From assembly GCF_017945865.1 (NCBI RefSeq), contig NZ_CP072829.1:2199464-2263463 (forward strand): 64,000 nucleotides of DNA, read 5' to 3'. The notes under the pieces were generated by a model. It did not search any database, was not told where the DNA came from, and saw nothing but the letters and a program-made list of their open reading frames with translations. How positions within the stretch are numbered: position 1 is the stretch's first letter; the number at the start of each line of letters is the position of its first letter. Shown piece after piece: positions 8,248-15,218 of the stretch. A program made the position numbers and the translations under genes. This DNA comes from Xiamenia xianingshaonis. GTDB lineage: Bacteria > Actinomycetota > Coriobacteriia > Coriobacteriales > Eggerthellaceae.

Positions 8248-9444
8248 TCACCTCGAACCTTCTAGAGGTCCAAAACCGTCGACGTTGCCGCCAGCTTCGT
8301 TGCAATCAGACCCTTTGCCTATGGCCAAATTCATATCAGTCCCACAATAGGGACAGAAATGAAAACCTTGCGGAACAGGTTTTTTGCAGGTCGAGCATGC
8401 TTCAGGCTCCGATAGCGATTGATCGCGGCCGCATACGCCACAAAACCGATGCCCTTCGGCAACCTCTGCCCCGCAATGCGAGCAAACCCGTGCACCCGAA
8501 GAAACCGCAGTCTCTGCCGCTCTTTGGGCAATTTGCACCCCTTGCGACGTACCACCCGTCGACACACCCGCAGCCTCATACAAATTCCGAGCGATACCCG
8601 CAAACGCCTCACCCATGCCGAGCCCCATGCCCATTCCCACGCCGGCACCCATAACCGCCGACGCCCCCGAGTTAGGATTCGTCGCCGCTCCTTCCAGCGT
8701 GTTAAACGAGCGCTCCTGCACGTAATCAAAGCCTATAATGTCCATTTCGGCACGCTTCGCAAGCGTTTCTTTCAACTTGACAACCGATATGTCATCTTCA
8801 GGGATGCTGATATCGTTGACGTTGAAACTGACGAGGTCAATGCCATATTCGTCCATGACAGGCGCAATGCGATCATGCAGAAAGCCAGACAACTCATCAA
8901 GGTGCTGATTGATCTCAAGAAGACTGATGCGCTCTTGCAGAATGAATGACGATATCGCGTCTTTCACACGCGTGACGTACACGCCGCGAAAGTACTGCGA
9001 GATGTCTCGCTTCGAGAAAGACGACAATGTTCCCACCAGCTGGAGCAAAAAACGCACAGGATCGCTTATCTGGATGCCAAACTGCCCGTTTGCCCTCACG
9101 GAAACGAATATGCCGTACTTGGGATCTTGCAGCTGAATAGGACTAGGAGTGCCCCACTTAACGTCAAAGTTGAAAAGCTTGCTAACAAACCATACCTCTG
9201 CGCTGAACGGCGAAAAACCGCCGAACGGGGCATTGACCAGCGTTTCTACGACAGGAATATTCGGCGTGACAATCGTATAACTTCCCGCCTCATACACTTC
9301 GGCGACCTCGCCGCCTTGGAAGAGGATGGCTTTCTGCGATTCGCTCACGATGAGCCGCGAGCATAGAGGCAATTCACCGTCAGGCCACTTCCATGCGAAA
9401 ACGTCAGGGCTGCCGTTGTATTTGACGACCGACATCAAAGCCAT
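8248..9444 (-). CDS. SPFH/Band 7 protein with double zinc ribbon (YdjI-like)
   Basis: 398 aa. I choose the ATG at 9444, 6 nt after AAGGGGG, over one 21 nt upstream. The N-terminal part (1-260) is a soluble SPFH domain of the YdjI/virion-core type (SQKAILFQGGEVAEVYEAGSY; YFRGVYVTRVKDAISSFI; IDLVSFNVNDISIPEDD). A Gly/Met-rich stretch (280-300) leads to two zinc ribbons (CSHCG...CGVCG and CSTCK...CPYCG). Family members form membrane-associated scaffolds, some under envelope-stress control. It leads an operon with a zinc-ribbon membrane protein and two lipoproteins. Confidence 0.8.
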   Translation of the reverse strand: MALMSVVKYNGSPDVFAWKWPDGELPLCSRLIVSESQKAILFQGGEVAEVYEAGSYTIVTPNIPVVETLVNAPFGGFSPFSAEVWFVSKLFNFDVKWGTPSPIQLQDPKYGIFVSVRANGQFGIQISDPVRFLLQLVGTLSSFSKRDISQYFRGVYVTRVKDAISSFILQERISLLEINQHLDELSGFLHDRIAPVMDEYGIDLVSFNVNDISIPEDDISVVKLKETLAKRAEMDIIGFDYVQERSFNTLEGAATNPNSGASAVMGAGVGMGMGLGMGEAFAGIARNLYEAAGVSTGGTSQGVQIAQRAAETAVSSGARVCSHCGAEVAEGHRFCGVCGRDQSLSEPEACSTCKKPVPQGFHFCPYCGTDMNLAIGKGSDCNEAGGNVDGFGPLEGSR

Positions 9445-9541
9445 TACGGCCCCCTTCCACACCAACTATGCTCGTTTTCGTCTTCAATTCGCAGCCAGCA
9501 CCTCGCACCCCTTCGCCTGCATGTGCACTGCTTCGCTCTTA

Positions 9542-9561
9542 CGGCTTCATATATGAAGCCG
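9542..9561. promoter_or_regulatory. Perfect 20-bp palindrome between divergent genes
   Basis: CGGCTTCATATATGAAGCCG is a perfect inverted repeat with no spacer, 31 bp before the XRE regulator and 97 bp before the SPFH gene. It is the best candidate operator in this gap. The XRE protein is the natural candidate to bind it; this is inference. Confidence 0.6.
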
Positions 9562-9592
9562 ATTAAAGCATTTTAGCATATACGCTTGCGAA

Positions 9593-9808
9593 ATGAATAC
9601 TCAGGAGAAAAGGGCCGCTCTTGGAATGGCGATACGATCACGACGCGAGAGCCAGGGTCTTTCGCAGAGTCGCCTTGCTCTCATGGTTGGCAGCAGCAAG
9701 GCCCACATCTGGCGAATTGAATCGGGAAAGGTCGGCGTAGGGATCGATGACCTGGGGCGAATCGCCGATGCGCTGGACGTTGAAGTTCGAGAGCTGATCT
9801 TGTTCTAA
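9593..9808 (+). CDS. XRE/Cro-C1 family transcriptional regulator
   Basis: 71 aa, essentially one helix-turn-helix domain: QGLSQSRLALMVGSSKAHIW is helices 2-3 and RIESGKVGVGIDDLGRIADA the rest of the five-helix fold. There is no effector domain. The start is preceded by a weak ribosome site. It is divergent from the SPFH operon and is a likely local repressor acting on the palindrome between them. Confidence 0.8.
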   Translation: MNTQEKRAALGMAIRSRRESQGLSQSRLALMVGSSKAHIWRIESGKVGVGIDDLGRIADALDVEVRELILF

Positions 9809-10179
9809 GCAGGACACTGGAACCTGCATTTGCCGCAAAAAGCCTGACCGCATTGTGTTTCAAAACTACGCTTCAAAAGGAGCTCAACCCGCGAATCGAC
9901 TACTTGCATCGCACTCTGATTCCCCTCCGTGCGGCATAGAGCGATTTTGCTGCTCAAGCAAGCACGAAATCACTCCAGCAATTTCAACAAGAAGCAATGA
10001 TGAAAGGAATGATTCTTGTTGTCTCCGTGTCAGATCAACGCACCTTTTTCAGCAAGCCCTTTGATCGTTTTCGAGCTCAACACCGCATAAGGCTTCCGCC
10101 TCGCATTTCCGTTCTTTAGAAACCCTCGAACTTCGTCATGGAGCGGCAGGGTTCTGGGTGCTGGAATTCCAATAACGAT
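9809..10179. other. Intergenic region with possible gene remnant
   Basis: There is no intact gene. On the minus strand a 55-codon frame ending at TGA (10035-10037) reads protein-like near its end (RRKPYAVLSSKTIKGLAEKG) but has no start codon and is cut by a stop near 10.2 kb. It may be a decayed gene 3' end. The rest shows nothing. Confidence 0.3.
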
Positions 10180-10199
10180 AGTATTATAATTCAGTATTA
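10180..10199. promoter_or_regulatory. Promoter/operator candidate of TA module 2
   Basis: AGTATTA occurs as a direct repeat (10180-10186 and 10193-10199), and the first copy overlaps a TATAAT hexamer (10185-10190). It lies immediately before the toxin-like start codon, so repression by the RHH antitoxin would block this -10. The -35 is poor. Confidence 0.45.
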
Positions 10200-10203
10200 C
10201 TGA

Positions 10204-10506
10204 TTGGTATCAACGCAGATAGGTGTAGCCTTGGAGAAGGTCATCGTTCTCGACAGGGTAACGGAGCGACATCCCGACGTGTCGAAGCAGGATGCAGCCG
10301 ACGCTTGGAACAACTGCATCACGTGCATGCCAGCCTACAAGGGCGACCCGGACAGGTACTTGGCCATCGGGGCTGACAGCAAAGGCAGGCTCATAGAACT
10401 TGTGGTGGTTCGAAAAGAAGGCGGCCTTTGGCTCGTGATCCATGGCCAGACCCCGCCGCAGGAAAGCATAAAACGTCTTCTCGGTTTCGGAAGGAGGAAA
10501 AAATGA
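10204..10506 (+). CDS. BrnT-like toxin, second TA module
   Basis: Up to 100 aa from TTG at 10204; TTG at 10231 is also possible and no strong ribosome site decides. The layout matches the first module's toxin: RHPDVSKQDAADAWNNC, then YLAIGADSKGRLIELVVV, then WLVIHGQTPPQESIKRLLG. The AIGADSKGR/ELV core aligns with AVGVLADGRMAELV of the 4.9-kb gene. It overlaps the antitoxin by 4 bp (ATGA), typical of TA pairs. Confidence 0.55.
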   Translation: MVSTQIGVALEKVIVLDRVTERHPDVSKQDAADAWNNCITCMPAYKGDPDRYLAIGADSKGRLIELVVVRKEGGLWLVIHGQTPPQESIKRLLGFGRRKK

Positions 10507-10775
10507 AAGACAGCCAGCTCATAGCAGAGTTCGGACTTACCGAAGAAGAGGTCGAGCGGATCGTCTCGAAGGTGGAATCTGGCGACTTGTCGGACTTCGA
10601 CCCCTCCAAAACAATGAAAGGGCGGCCGATGGAGCAAGATCCGATGGAGACAATATCGTTCAAGATTCCCCGCTCCCGTGTCAAGGCAGTCAACCGCATG
10701 GCAAAAGAGGCCGGCATATCACGCTCGGAATTCGTTCGCCGCGCAATCGACAACGAGCTTATCGCCCTGGCGTAA
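10503..10775 (+). CDS. Ribbon-helix-helix antitoxin, second TA module
   Basis: 90 aa. The ATG overlaps the toxin stop codon and is preceded by GGAAGGAGG. The acidic N-terminus (LIAEFGLTEEEVERIVSKV) is likely the toxin-binding segment. The C-terminus, METISFKIPRSRVKAVNRMA and then AGISRSEFVRRAIDNEL, is a ribbon-helix-helix fold. It differs in sequence from the first module's antitoxin but has the same layout, so the two modules are related but old paralogues. Confidence 0.75.
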   Translation: MKDSQLIAEFGLTEEEVERIVSKVESGDLSDFDPSKTMKGRPMEQDPMETISFKIPRSRVKAVNRMAKEAGISRSEFVRRAIDNELIALA

Positions 10776-10847
10776 CAGCCTGAAAAGAAGCAAGCGTCCA
10801 TCGCTGTTCTGCCCATTTGCCTTCTCAAGGAAGGCAGAAAACAAAAC

Positions 10848-10883
10848 GCTGGCCAGAGGCATAACCTCTGACCAGCATTTTTT
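10848..10883. terminator. Hairpin with T run beside truncated tRNA-Thr copy
   Basis: GCTGG(CCAGAGG)...CCTCTGACCAGC forms a stem followed by TTTTTT on the plus strand. It can end the TA transcript. The same position relative to the tRNA 3' end is held by a hairpin at 14.04 kb, but the stem sequences differ. Confidence 0.7.
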
Positions 10884-10933
10884 CTGGAGCCAACGAGCGG
10901 ATTCGAACCGCTGACCTACGCATTACGAGTGCG
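10878..10933. repeat. Left copy of 56-bp tRNA-Thr direct repeat (att-like)
   Basis: These 56 bp are identical to 14070-14125, which spans the 3' half of tRNA-Thr from the anticodon stem through CCA into the T run. This copy stops after the anticodon arm, so it is a truncated tRNA. It has the layout of an attL/attR pair left by integration at a tRNA 3' end, bounding about 3.1 kb. Confidence 0.8.
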
Positions 10934-11069
10934 GAAAACGGACGAGACGCCAAGGCATCGCACAGACTTTACCGAGTTCACAGGCGCATTCGTCAAGTCA
11001 GGGAAGCGCAGTCGTTTCATGCCTGTCCTTGACGGACAAAGACGCTTTGCAAGGGTTCCCCGCGTCCGC

Positions 11070-12077
11070 TTACGCCGTGGCTCCGCCGCAGCTGGAGCCT
11101 GCGCCAGCAGTGCAGCCGTAGCAATGGTTGCCAAACGCAATCTCGCGCTTAAGGGGCGCACTTGGATCCGCTGCAAGCTCGGCAATGGTTCCTCCGTCAA
11201 CGCATGTCAGCTCTGCGGCCTGGTTAAAGTCGCAATCGTACAGACGACCGTCCCAGCCGACCGATAACTGCGTGCGGCACATCATCGTGGGCAGCGTAGC
11301 CTCGTTGAAGGCGCCGACGAGCTTGCCCATGTAGCCTTCGAGACGCCCCGTCTCGGCAAGGCGGTTGCCGAAGCGTCCATTAGGATTGTTAGCTATGGCA
11401 AACAGATTGTCGAACCGAATGCCATGATCGGCAGCAAGGCGCTCTTTGTAGTCGCGCTCGAGACCAGCCTGGTCGCCTGGGAGTATCGCGCCGCCGGGAT
11501 TGTACACAAGGTCGAGCTCAAGCGTCCTGCCGTCAGGGCCCGCACCCTCGCCCATGCCGTATCCGAGAGCGTTCAGCTTCTTCAGACCCTCGATGACGCC
11601 GTCGTAGGCGCCTTCGCCACGCTGCTTGTCGGTGTTCTTCTTCACGTAATGCGGAAGCGAGGCAATGACAACAACTCCCAAATCCGCCCAAAGCTGAGGC
11701 AAATGGGCGTATTTCGCTTCTTCGAGAACAACGAGGTTCGACCGCGTCATCACCTTGGCGCCGGTCGCTGCCGCCTCGCGGATGAGCCATTCGTAGTTGG
11801 GGTTCAACTCAGGCGCGCCGCCGGTAATGTCGATCGTGCCTATCCTCCGATCGCGCACGACCTTCAGGCATTCCTCCATCGTCTTTCTCGACATCTCTTC
11901 CGTGCGCGCAGGACTCGACTCCACATGGCAATGCTTGCAAGCCAAATTGCATTTGAGGCCGATGTTCATCTGCAACGTGCCCATGTCGACCTCGGTGTAT
12001 CTCCATTCCCCCGTGCGTTCGCTAAACGGCGGGAAGGAGTTCATGACCCCCAACGCCTCTTCGCTCAAACGCGGCAT
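11070..12077 (-). CDS. arsS: ArsS-like radical SAM protein
   Basis: 335 aa. The radical SAM cluster motif is CNLACKHCHVESSP (CxxxCxxC), with DITGGAPELNP as the GGxP-type SAM-binding loop. The C-terminal half, MMCRTQLSVGWDGRLYDCDF and then GNHCYGCTAGAGSSCGG, matches the ArsS/DUF3641 family with its extra cysteines. ArsS is linked to arsenosugar formation, but many bacterial members have no proven substrate. It starts 1 bp after the AhpD-like stop, so it is coupled to it. No arsM methyltransferase is visible here, so an arsenic role is only suggested. The pair lies inside the tRNA-Thr-bounded island. Confidence 0.75.
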   Translation of the reverse strand: MPRLSEEALGVMNSFPPFSERTGEWRYTEVDMGTLQMNIGLKCNLACKHCHVESSPARTEEMSRKTMEECLKVVRDRRIGTIDITGGAPELNPNYEWLIREAAATGAKVMTRSNLVVLEEAKYAHLPQLWADLGVVVIASLPHYVKKNTDKQRGEGAYDGVIEGLKKLNALGYGMGEGAGPDGRTLELDLVYNPGGAILPGDQAGLERDYKERLAADHGIRFDNLFAIANNPNGRFGNRLAETGRLEGYMGKLVGAFNEATLPTMMCRTQLSVGWDGRLYDCDFNQAAELTCVDGGTIAELAADPSAPLKREIAFGNHCYGCTAGAGSSCGGATA

Positions 12078-12078
12078 C

Positions 12079-12411
12079 TTAGAGCTCAGCCTCCTTGACG
12101 ATATTCTTCATCTGAACGCCGTGGACGAGAGTCGCGCCGCCGCGGATGGCATTGGCGACATGAATCGCCTCGGTCATCTGCTCTTCGGTGCAGCCCTTCT
12201 CGAGGCACGAGTTGGTGTACGAGTCGATGCAATAGGGACATTGAACGGCAGACGCGACGGCGAGCGCAATCAGCGCCTTCTCGCGCGCAGTGAGTGCGCC
12301 GTCTGCGAAAACGCGGCCGTAGTAGTTCATGAAGGCATCCCAAAGTTCAGGCGCCTCTTCACCCATCGTCGGAAACTTTGCGAGATCTGCCGGGTTGTAG
12401 TACGTCTCCAT
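12079..12411 (-). CDS. AhpD-like carboxymuconolactone decarboxylase family protein
   Basis: 110 aa. The second ATG (12411) is chosen because GAAGAGG is 6 nt upstream; the first (12417) abuts it. The redox motif is CPYCIDSYTNSC (CxxC) preceded by EKALIALAVASAVQ, with a His in HVANAIRGG, the AhpD/CMD fold. Members reduce peroxiredoxin-type partners or act as small peroxidases. A relative of this family regularly neighbours arsS, which fits the downstream gene. A near-perfect sigma-70 promoter lies 90 bp upstream. Confidence 0.8.
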   Translation of the reverse strand: METYYNPADLAKFPTMGEEAPELWDAFMNYYGRVFADGALTAREKALIALAVASAVQCPYCIDSYTNSCLEKGCTEEQMTEAIHVANAIRGGATLVHGVQMKNIVKEAEL

Positions 12412-12499
12412 TTCCATCCTCTTCTTTCATAATGCAAGAACGCCCGATGCGCGTGAAAACTTTGCATCGGGCAAACCTGCTGTGCTTTAGACCTTCTCT

Positions 12500-12528
12500 A
12501 TTATATGACTATGTCTAATAGTTGTCAA
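12500..12528 (-). promoter_or_regulatory. Consensus sigma-70 promoter of ahpD-like/arsS-like operon
   Basis: On the minus strand TTGACA (12528-12523), exactly 17 nt, then TATAAT (12505-12500): both hexamers match consensus perfectly. The spacer is AT-rich. It is about 90 bp upstream of the AhpD-like start. Confidence 0.85.
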
Positions 12529-12596
12529 GGACTCTCTTACGGAGGCATCGAGCGCGTTGTTGGGGTTGATGTCAGGCGTTGTCAGACCAAGCCTGC

Positions 12597-13965
12597 GGCA
12601 TATAGGCAAAAAAGTGTGTCTGCGATTTAGTCAACCGCGGCATATAGGCAAAAAAGTGTGTCTGCGATTTAGTCAACCGCATAGGGGTACGAGGTGCTGT
12701 GGCGGAACTCGGACCACACCAACCCCTCGCCCCATCTTGCAGGAGCACCGGTTTCATCGCCGTTGGCCTCGGCGGCCCGCATCCTCCATTCCCGAACCTT
12801 GTCGTCGTCGGGGAACGTCTCCAGCATCTGCGCGAAGCTCTTGGGGCATTCGGAGTTCATGTAGCAAAACCAGAAGATCGCCTTGATCCTGTGGTCGATG
12901 CCCATGCCGCGGTGGCTAACGAGCATCCGCCTTATTCGGCCGTTGAGGTTCTCTATCTTGTTGGACATGGAGGGAACGGGGCCGTCTTTGGCGAGCCCTT
13001 CGTCGAGGTACGTGAAGAGGGTCCCCGCATTGCAGAGCGCAACGAGCGCCTTCCTGGCCTTTCGGAGCCTCTCGTGCCTGTAATGCCTGCCGTCGTCGCT
13101 TCGCTCCTTCAGGAAATCCTCGTAGTCCGCGCACCAGCGGTGGAAGCGAGCCAGCCATTCAGCCGCCTCGCGCTGGGAACGTATGCGCATGAGGTCCTTG
13201 GCGATGGCGTAGAGGTCGACGCCCGCCTGCGTCTTCGGCCTCGTTGTTGTGCATCTCTTGACCTGGCAGAACGCATGGAACGTGCATCTCTGGACGCGTG
13301 TCCCGGGCCACATTCCGCGCCTCGCCTTCTCGATGCCGCCCCCGCCGTCGCAGACGAGGACGTCTGGAGGCGCGATCCTTCGCATGAGGCATCCCCAGTC
13401 CCTGGAGTTCTCCGTCCTCGCCAGGTGGCACCCGACGACGTGCTCGTCGGTGCAGGCGATGAGGACGACGCACTTCCTCGAGAGCCAGATGCCGTCCATG
13501 TAGACGACGTGGTGGACCTCGTCGCAGATCGGGATGATCGGCCAGATCTTCCAGAATTCGTGCGTGCGGCCCCGGAACGTCCTCGCGTTCACGCTCAGCT
13601 CCGCTTGGGAGGGCTTGCCCAAAAGCCACGAGACGAAGGTCCTGAGCCGTCTGGACGCCGTGTCGTTCCTGACGACCTTCGAGCTCCCGCACCCTTTGCA
13701 CCGCCAGCGTTGCTTGCCCGCCTTGGTGAATCCGTTCTTCTTCATTCCCGCGCCGCATACGCCGCATTTCCTTGTTGCCACCGCTCACCCCTGCCCAAGC
13801 CGACTTTCTCTTTTGAAAAAGCTAGCCTGAGCAGGCATGTCAAGTCAGAATCGGACACACTTTTTTGCCTATATGGAAGTCGAGCGGCAGCGAGTTAAAA
13901 CAATAATTTACACACTCTGATCAGGTAAAAGAAGGGTGAAGTGGACACACTTTTTTGCCTATATC
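12597..13965 (-). mobile_element. IS1249-like insertion sequence, copy 1 (IS256 group)
   Basis: The ends carry ATATAGGCAAAAAAGTGTGT and its complement. Flanking 10-bp direct repeats CCAAGCCTGC (12587-12596 and 13966-13975) mark the target duplication. The transposase-end terminal repeat is doubled (13855-13874 and 13945-13964, 90 bp apart). The other end has a perfect 42-bp tandem duplication (12597-12638 and 12639-12680) that includes the transposase stop. Without that duplication the length is 1327 bp, close to copy 2. Confidence 0.85.
12669..13781 (-). CDS. IS1249-like transposase
   Basis: 370 aa from GTG, preceded by AGGGGTGAGC as in copy 2. An N-terminal zinc ribbon (CGVCG...CKGCG, residues 6-32) is followed by a DDE domain of the IS256/MULE type: first Asp in VVYMDGIWL, second in VLVCDGGGGI, glutamate in NKIENLNGR. 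CTFHAFCQVKR is the conserved helix with His/Cys. It is full-length and looks active. It is roughly two-thirds identical by eye to the 45-kb copy, so they are two related elements rather than a recent duplication. Confidence 0.9.
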   Translation of the reverse strand: MATRKCGVCGAGMKKNGFTKAGKQRWRCKGCGSSKVVRNDTASRRLRTFVSWLLGKPSQAELSVNARTFRGRTHEFWKIWPIIPICDEVHHVVYMDGIWLSRKCVVLIACTDEHVVGCHLARTENSRDWGCLMRRIAPPDVLVCDGGGGIEKARRGMWPGTRVQRCTFHAFCQVKRCTTTRPKTQAGVDLYAIAKDLMRIRSQREAAEWLARFHRWCADYEDFLKERSDDGRHYRHERLRKARKALVALCNAGTLFTYLDEGLAKDGPVPSMSNKIENLNGRIRRMLVSHRGMGIDHRIKAIFWFCYMNSECPKSFAQMLETFPDDDKVREWRMRAAEANGDETGAPARWGEGLVWSEFRHSTSYPYAVD

Positions 13966-14041
13966 CCAAGCCTGCAGCCTTCCCAAGGCCGATGCGTCCT
14001 GAACAACCGACAGACAGAGTCACGACCCTGGAAAGCAAAAC

Positions 14042-14075
14042 AGGCCAGTCGATGAACGACTGGCCTGCGTTTTTT
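14042..14075. terminator. Hairpin/T-run terminator next to tRNA-Thr
   Basis: AGGCCAGTCG pairs with CGACTGGCCT (14042-14066), then a T run on the plus strand and GTTTTG on the minus strand. It can terminate the tRNA-Thr transcript read leftwards. Confidence 0.7.
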
Positions 14076-14125
14076 CTGGAGCCAACGAGCGGATTCGAAC
14101 CGCTGACCTACGCATTACGAGTGCG
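14070..14125. repeat. Right copy of 56-bp tRNA-Thr direct repeat (att-like)
   Basis: Identical to 10878-10933. This copy is part of the intact tRNA-Thr, as expected when an element integrates and restores the tRNA gene. Confidence 0.8.
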
Positions 14126-14152
14126 TTGCTCTACCAGCTGAGCCACGTTGGC
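14077..14152 (-). tRNA. tRNA-Thr(CGT)
   Basis: A 76-nt cloverleaf with encoded CCA. The acceptor GCCAACG/CGTTGGC, D arm GCTCAGCTGGTAGAGC, anticodon loop CTCGTAA (anticodon CGT) and T arm GCGGTTCGAATCCGC are all intact. It is the likely integration target of the neighbouring island. Confidence 0.95.
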
Positions 14153-14273
14153 AAACGGCTTCTTGCGAAGCGCAGGACCGAAGTATAGCGGAAGGCGCAA
14201 GCCGACGCAAGACGCCGTTACAGAACCATCACGAATGGCCGGTGAGAGGACAGTCCGCGAACGCGCGCCGCGC

Positions 14274-15206
14274 TTACAGCACGTTCGTGAAGCGGATGTC
14301 CAGGTCGACCGAAGTAGAGATGCCCGAAAGGTACGCCTCGTTCGTGTACTGCCACAGAGCGATGGGAGCTGCCAGCGTCGGCTGGGGCACGCCGTATTCC
14401 GCAAGCCACACCGGGCGATCCCCCAGCTCGCTCAAATCAAGGCGGACCAGGTCATGCGCGTTGCCGTAGATGATGGTCGAGTAGCCAGCCGCTTCGATGA
14501 CCTCGCAAAACGCCTTCGCACACGCCGTCAGGTCGCTGCGGCTCACCTTGTTCGCTCGGCCGTCGGGCGACTCGACCGTCTCGTGGTCGAACGCCACCGG
14601 CAGATCAAGCTGCCGCCCGCCAATCCGCTCAAGCGTCATCTGCGCTTCTTCGCGAGCCTCTTCCACCGTTATGGCCTGGGAAAAGAAGTACACGCCCGTT
14701 TCCAGGCCGGCCGCTTTCGCGCCGTCGAGGTTCGTCGCGCAATACTCGTCGGGGATCAAGGATCCTTCCGTGTAGCCGCGGCTGCCCGCCCGCACATAGG
14801 CGAACTCGATGCCCTCCGCAGCCACCGCCTGCCAGTCGATCTGCCCTTGATGGTCGGACACGTCCACGCCCGTCTGCGAACACGGCTTGCCGTCCTCCTC
14901 GTAGAAGGCAAACCCGTTTTCCCAGGTCAAACCTGCCCATCTATCTGCGGTTTCGCCTTGTCCGGCCTCTTGCGACGCACCAGACTGCTGCGCCGAGATG
15001 CTTTGGCACATCGACGCCAACAACGCCACTGCAACAAGCGCCACGACCACAACGAGCGCCACCGCGACCGGCCGACGCGCGACAGTTCCCCTCGACGCCT
15101 TCATGTATCCGCCCAGCGCCTCGTGCGACGACTCGATCTTGAGCGGCATCCCCGAGGGAGCATGCTTCGCTCTTGCGGGCGGGCGACGGGTGCGCTGCTG
15201 CTTCAT
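14274..15206 (-). CDS. GH25 family muramidase (lysozyme), membrane-anchored
   Basis: 310 aa. A basic cytosolic segment and one transmembrane helix (about 48-68, AVALVVVVALVAVALLAS) make it a signal-anchored protein. The GH25 barrel spans about 110-308: GVDVSDHQGQIDW carries the first catalytic-site Asp, FAYVRAGSRGYTEG follows, and LPVAFDHETV supplies the D-x-E catalytic pair; WQYTNEAYLSGI is a late barrel strand. It should hydrolyse the MurNAc-GlcNAc bond outside the membrane. It starts 12 bp after the PopT-like stop, so the two probably form an operon linking lipid-carrier recycling and wall turnover. Confidence 0.9.
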   Translation of the reverse strand: MKQQRTRRPPARAKHAPSGMPLKIESSHEALGGYMKASRGTVARRPVAVALVVVVALVAVALLASMCQSISAQQSGASQEAGQGETADRWAGLTWENGFAFYEEDGKPCSQTGVDVSDHQGQIDWQAVAAEGIEFAYVRAGSRGYTEGSLIPDEYCATNLDGAKAAGLETGVYFFSQAITVEEAREEAQMTLERIGGRQLDLPVAFDHETVESPDGRANKVSRSDLTACAKAFCEVIEAAGYSTIIYGNAHDLVRLDLSELGDRPVWLAEYGVPQPTLAAPIALWQYTNEAYLSGISTSVDLDIRFTNVL

Positions 15207-15218
15207 GGCCGGCCCCTG

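Noticed and set aside
10885..10933. A tRNA-Thr gene at 10.9 kb
   Set aside because: Only the 3' half up to the anticodon arm is present; it is the truncated repeat copy.
12587..13975. Composite transposon formed by the two IS copies (12.6 and 45.1 kb)
   Set aside because: Each copy has its own different 10-bp target duplication, and the transposases are diverged, so they inserted independently.
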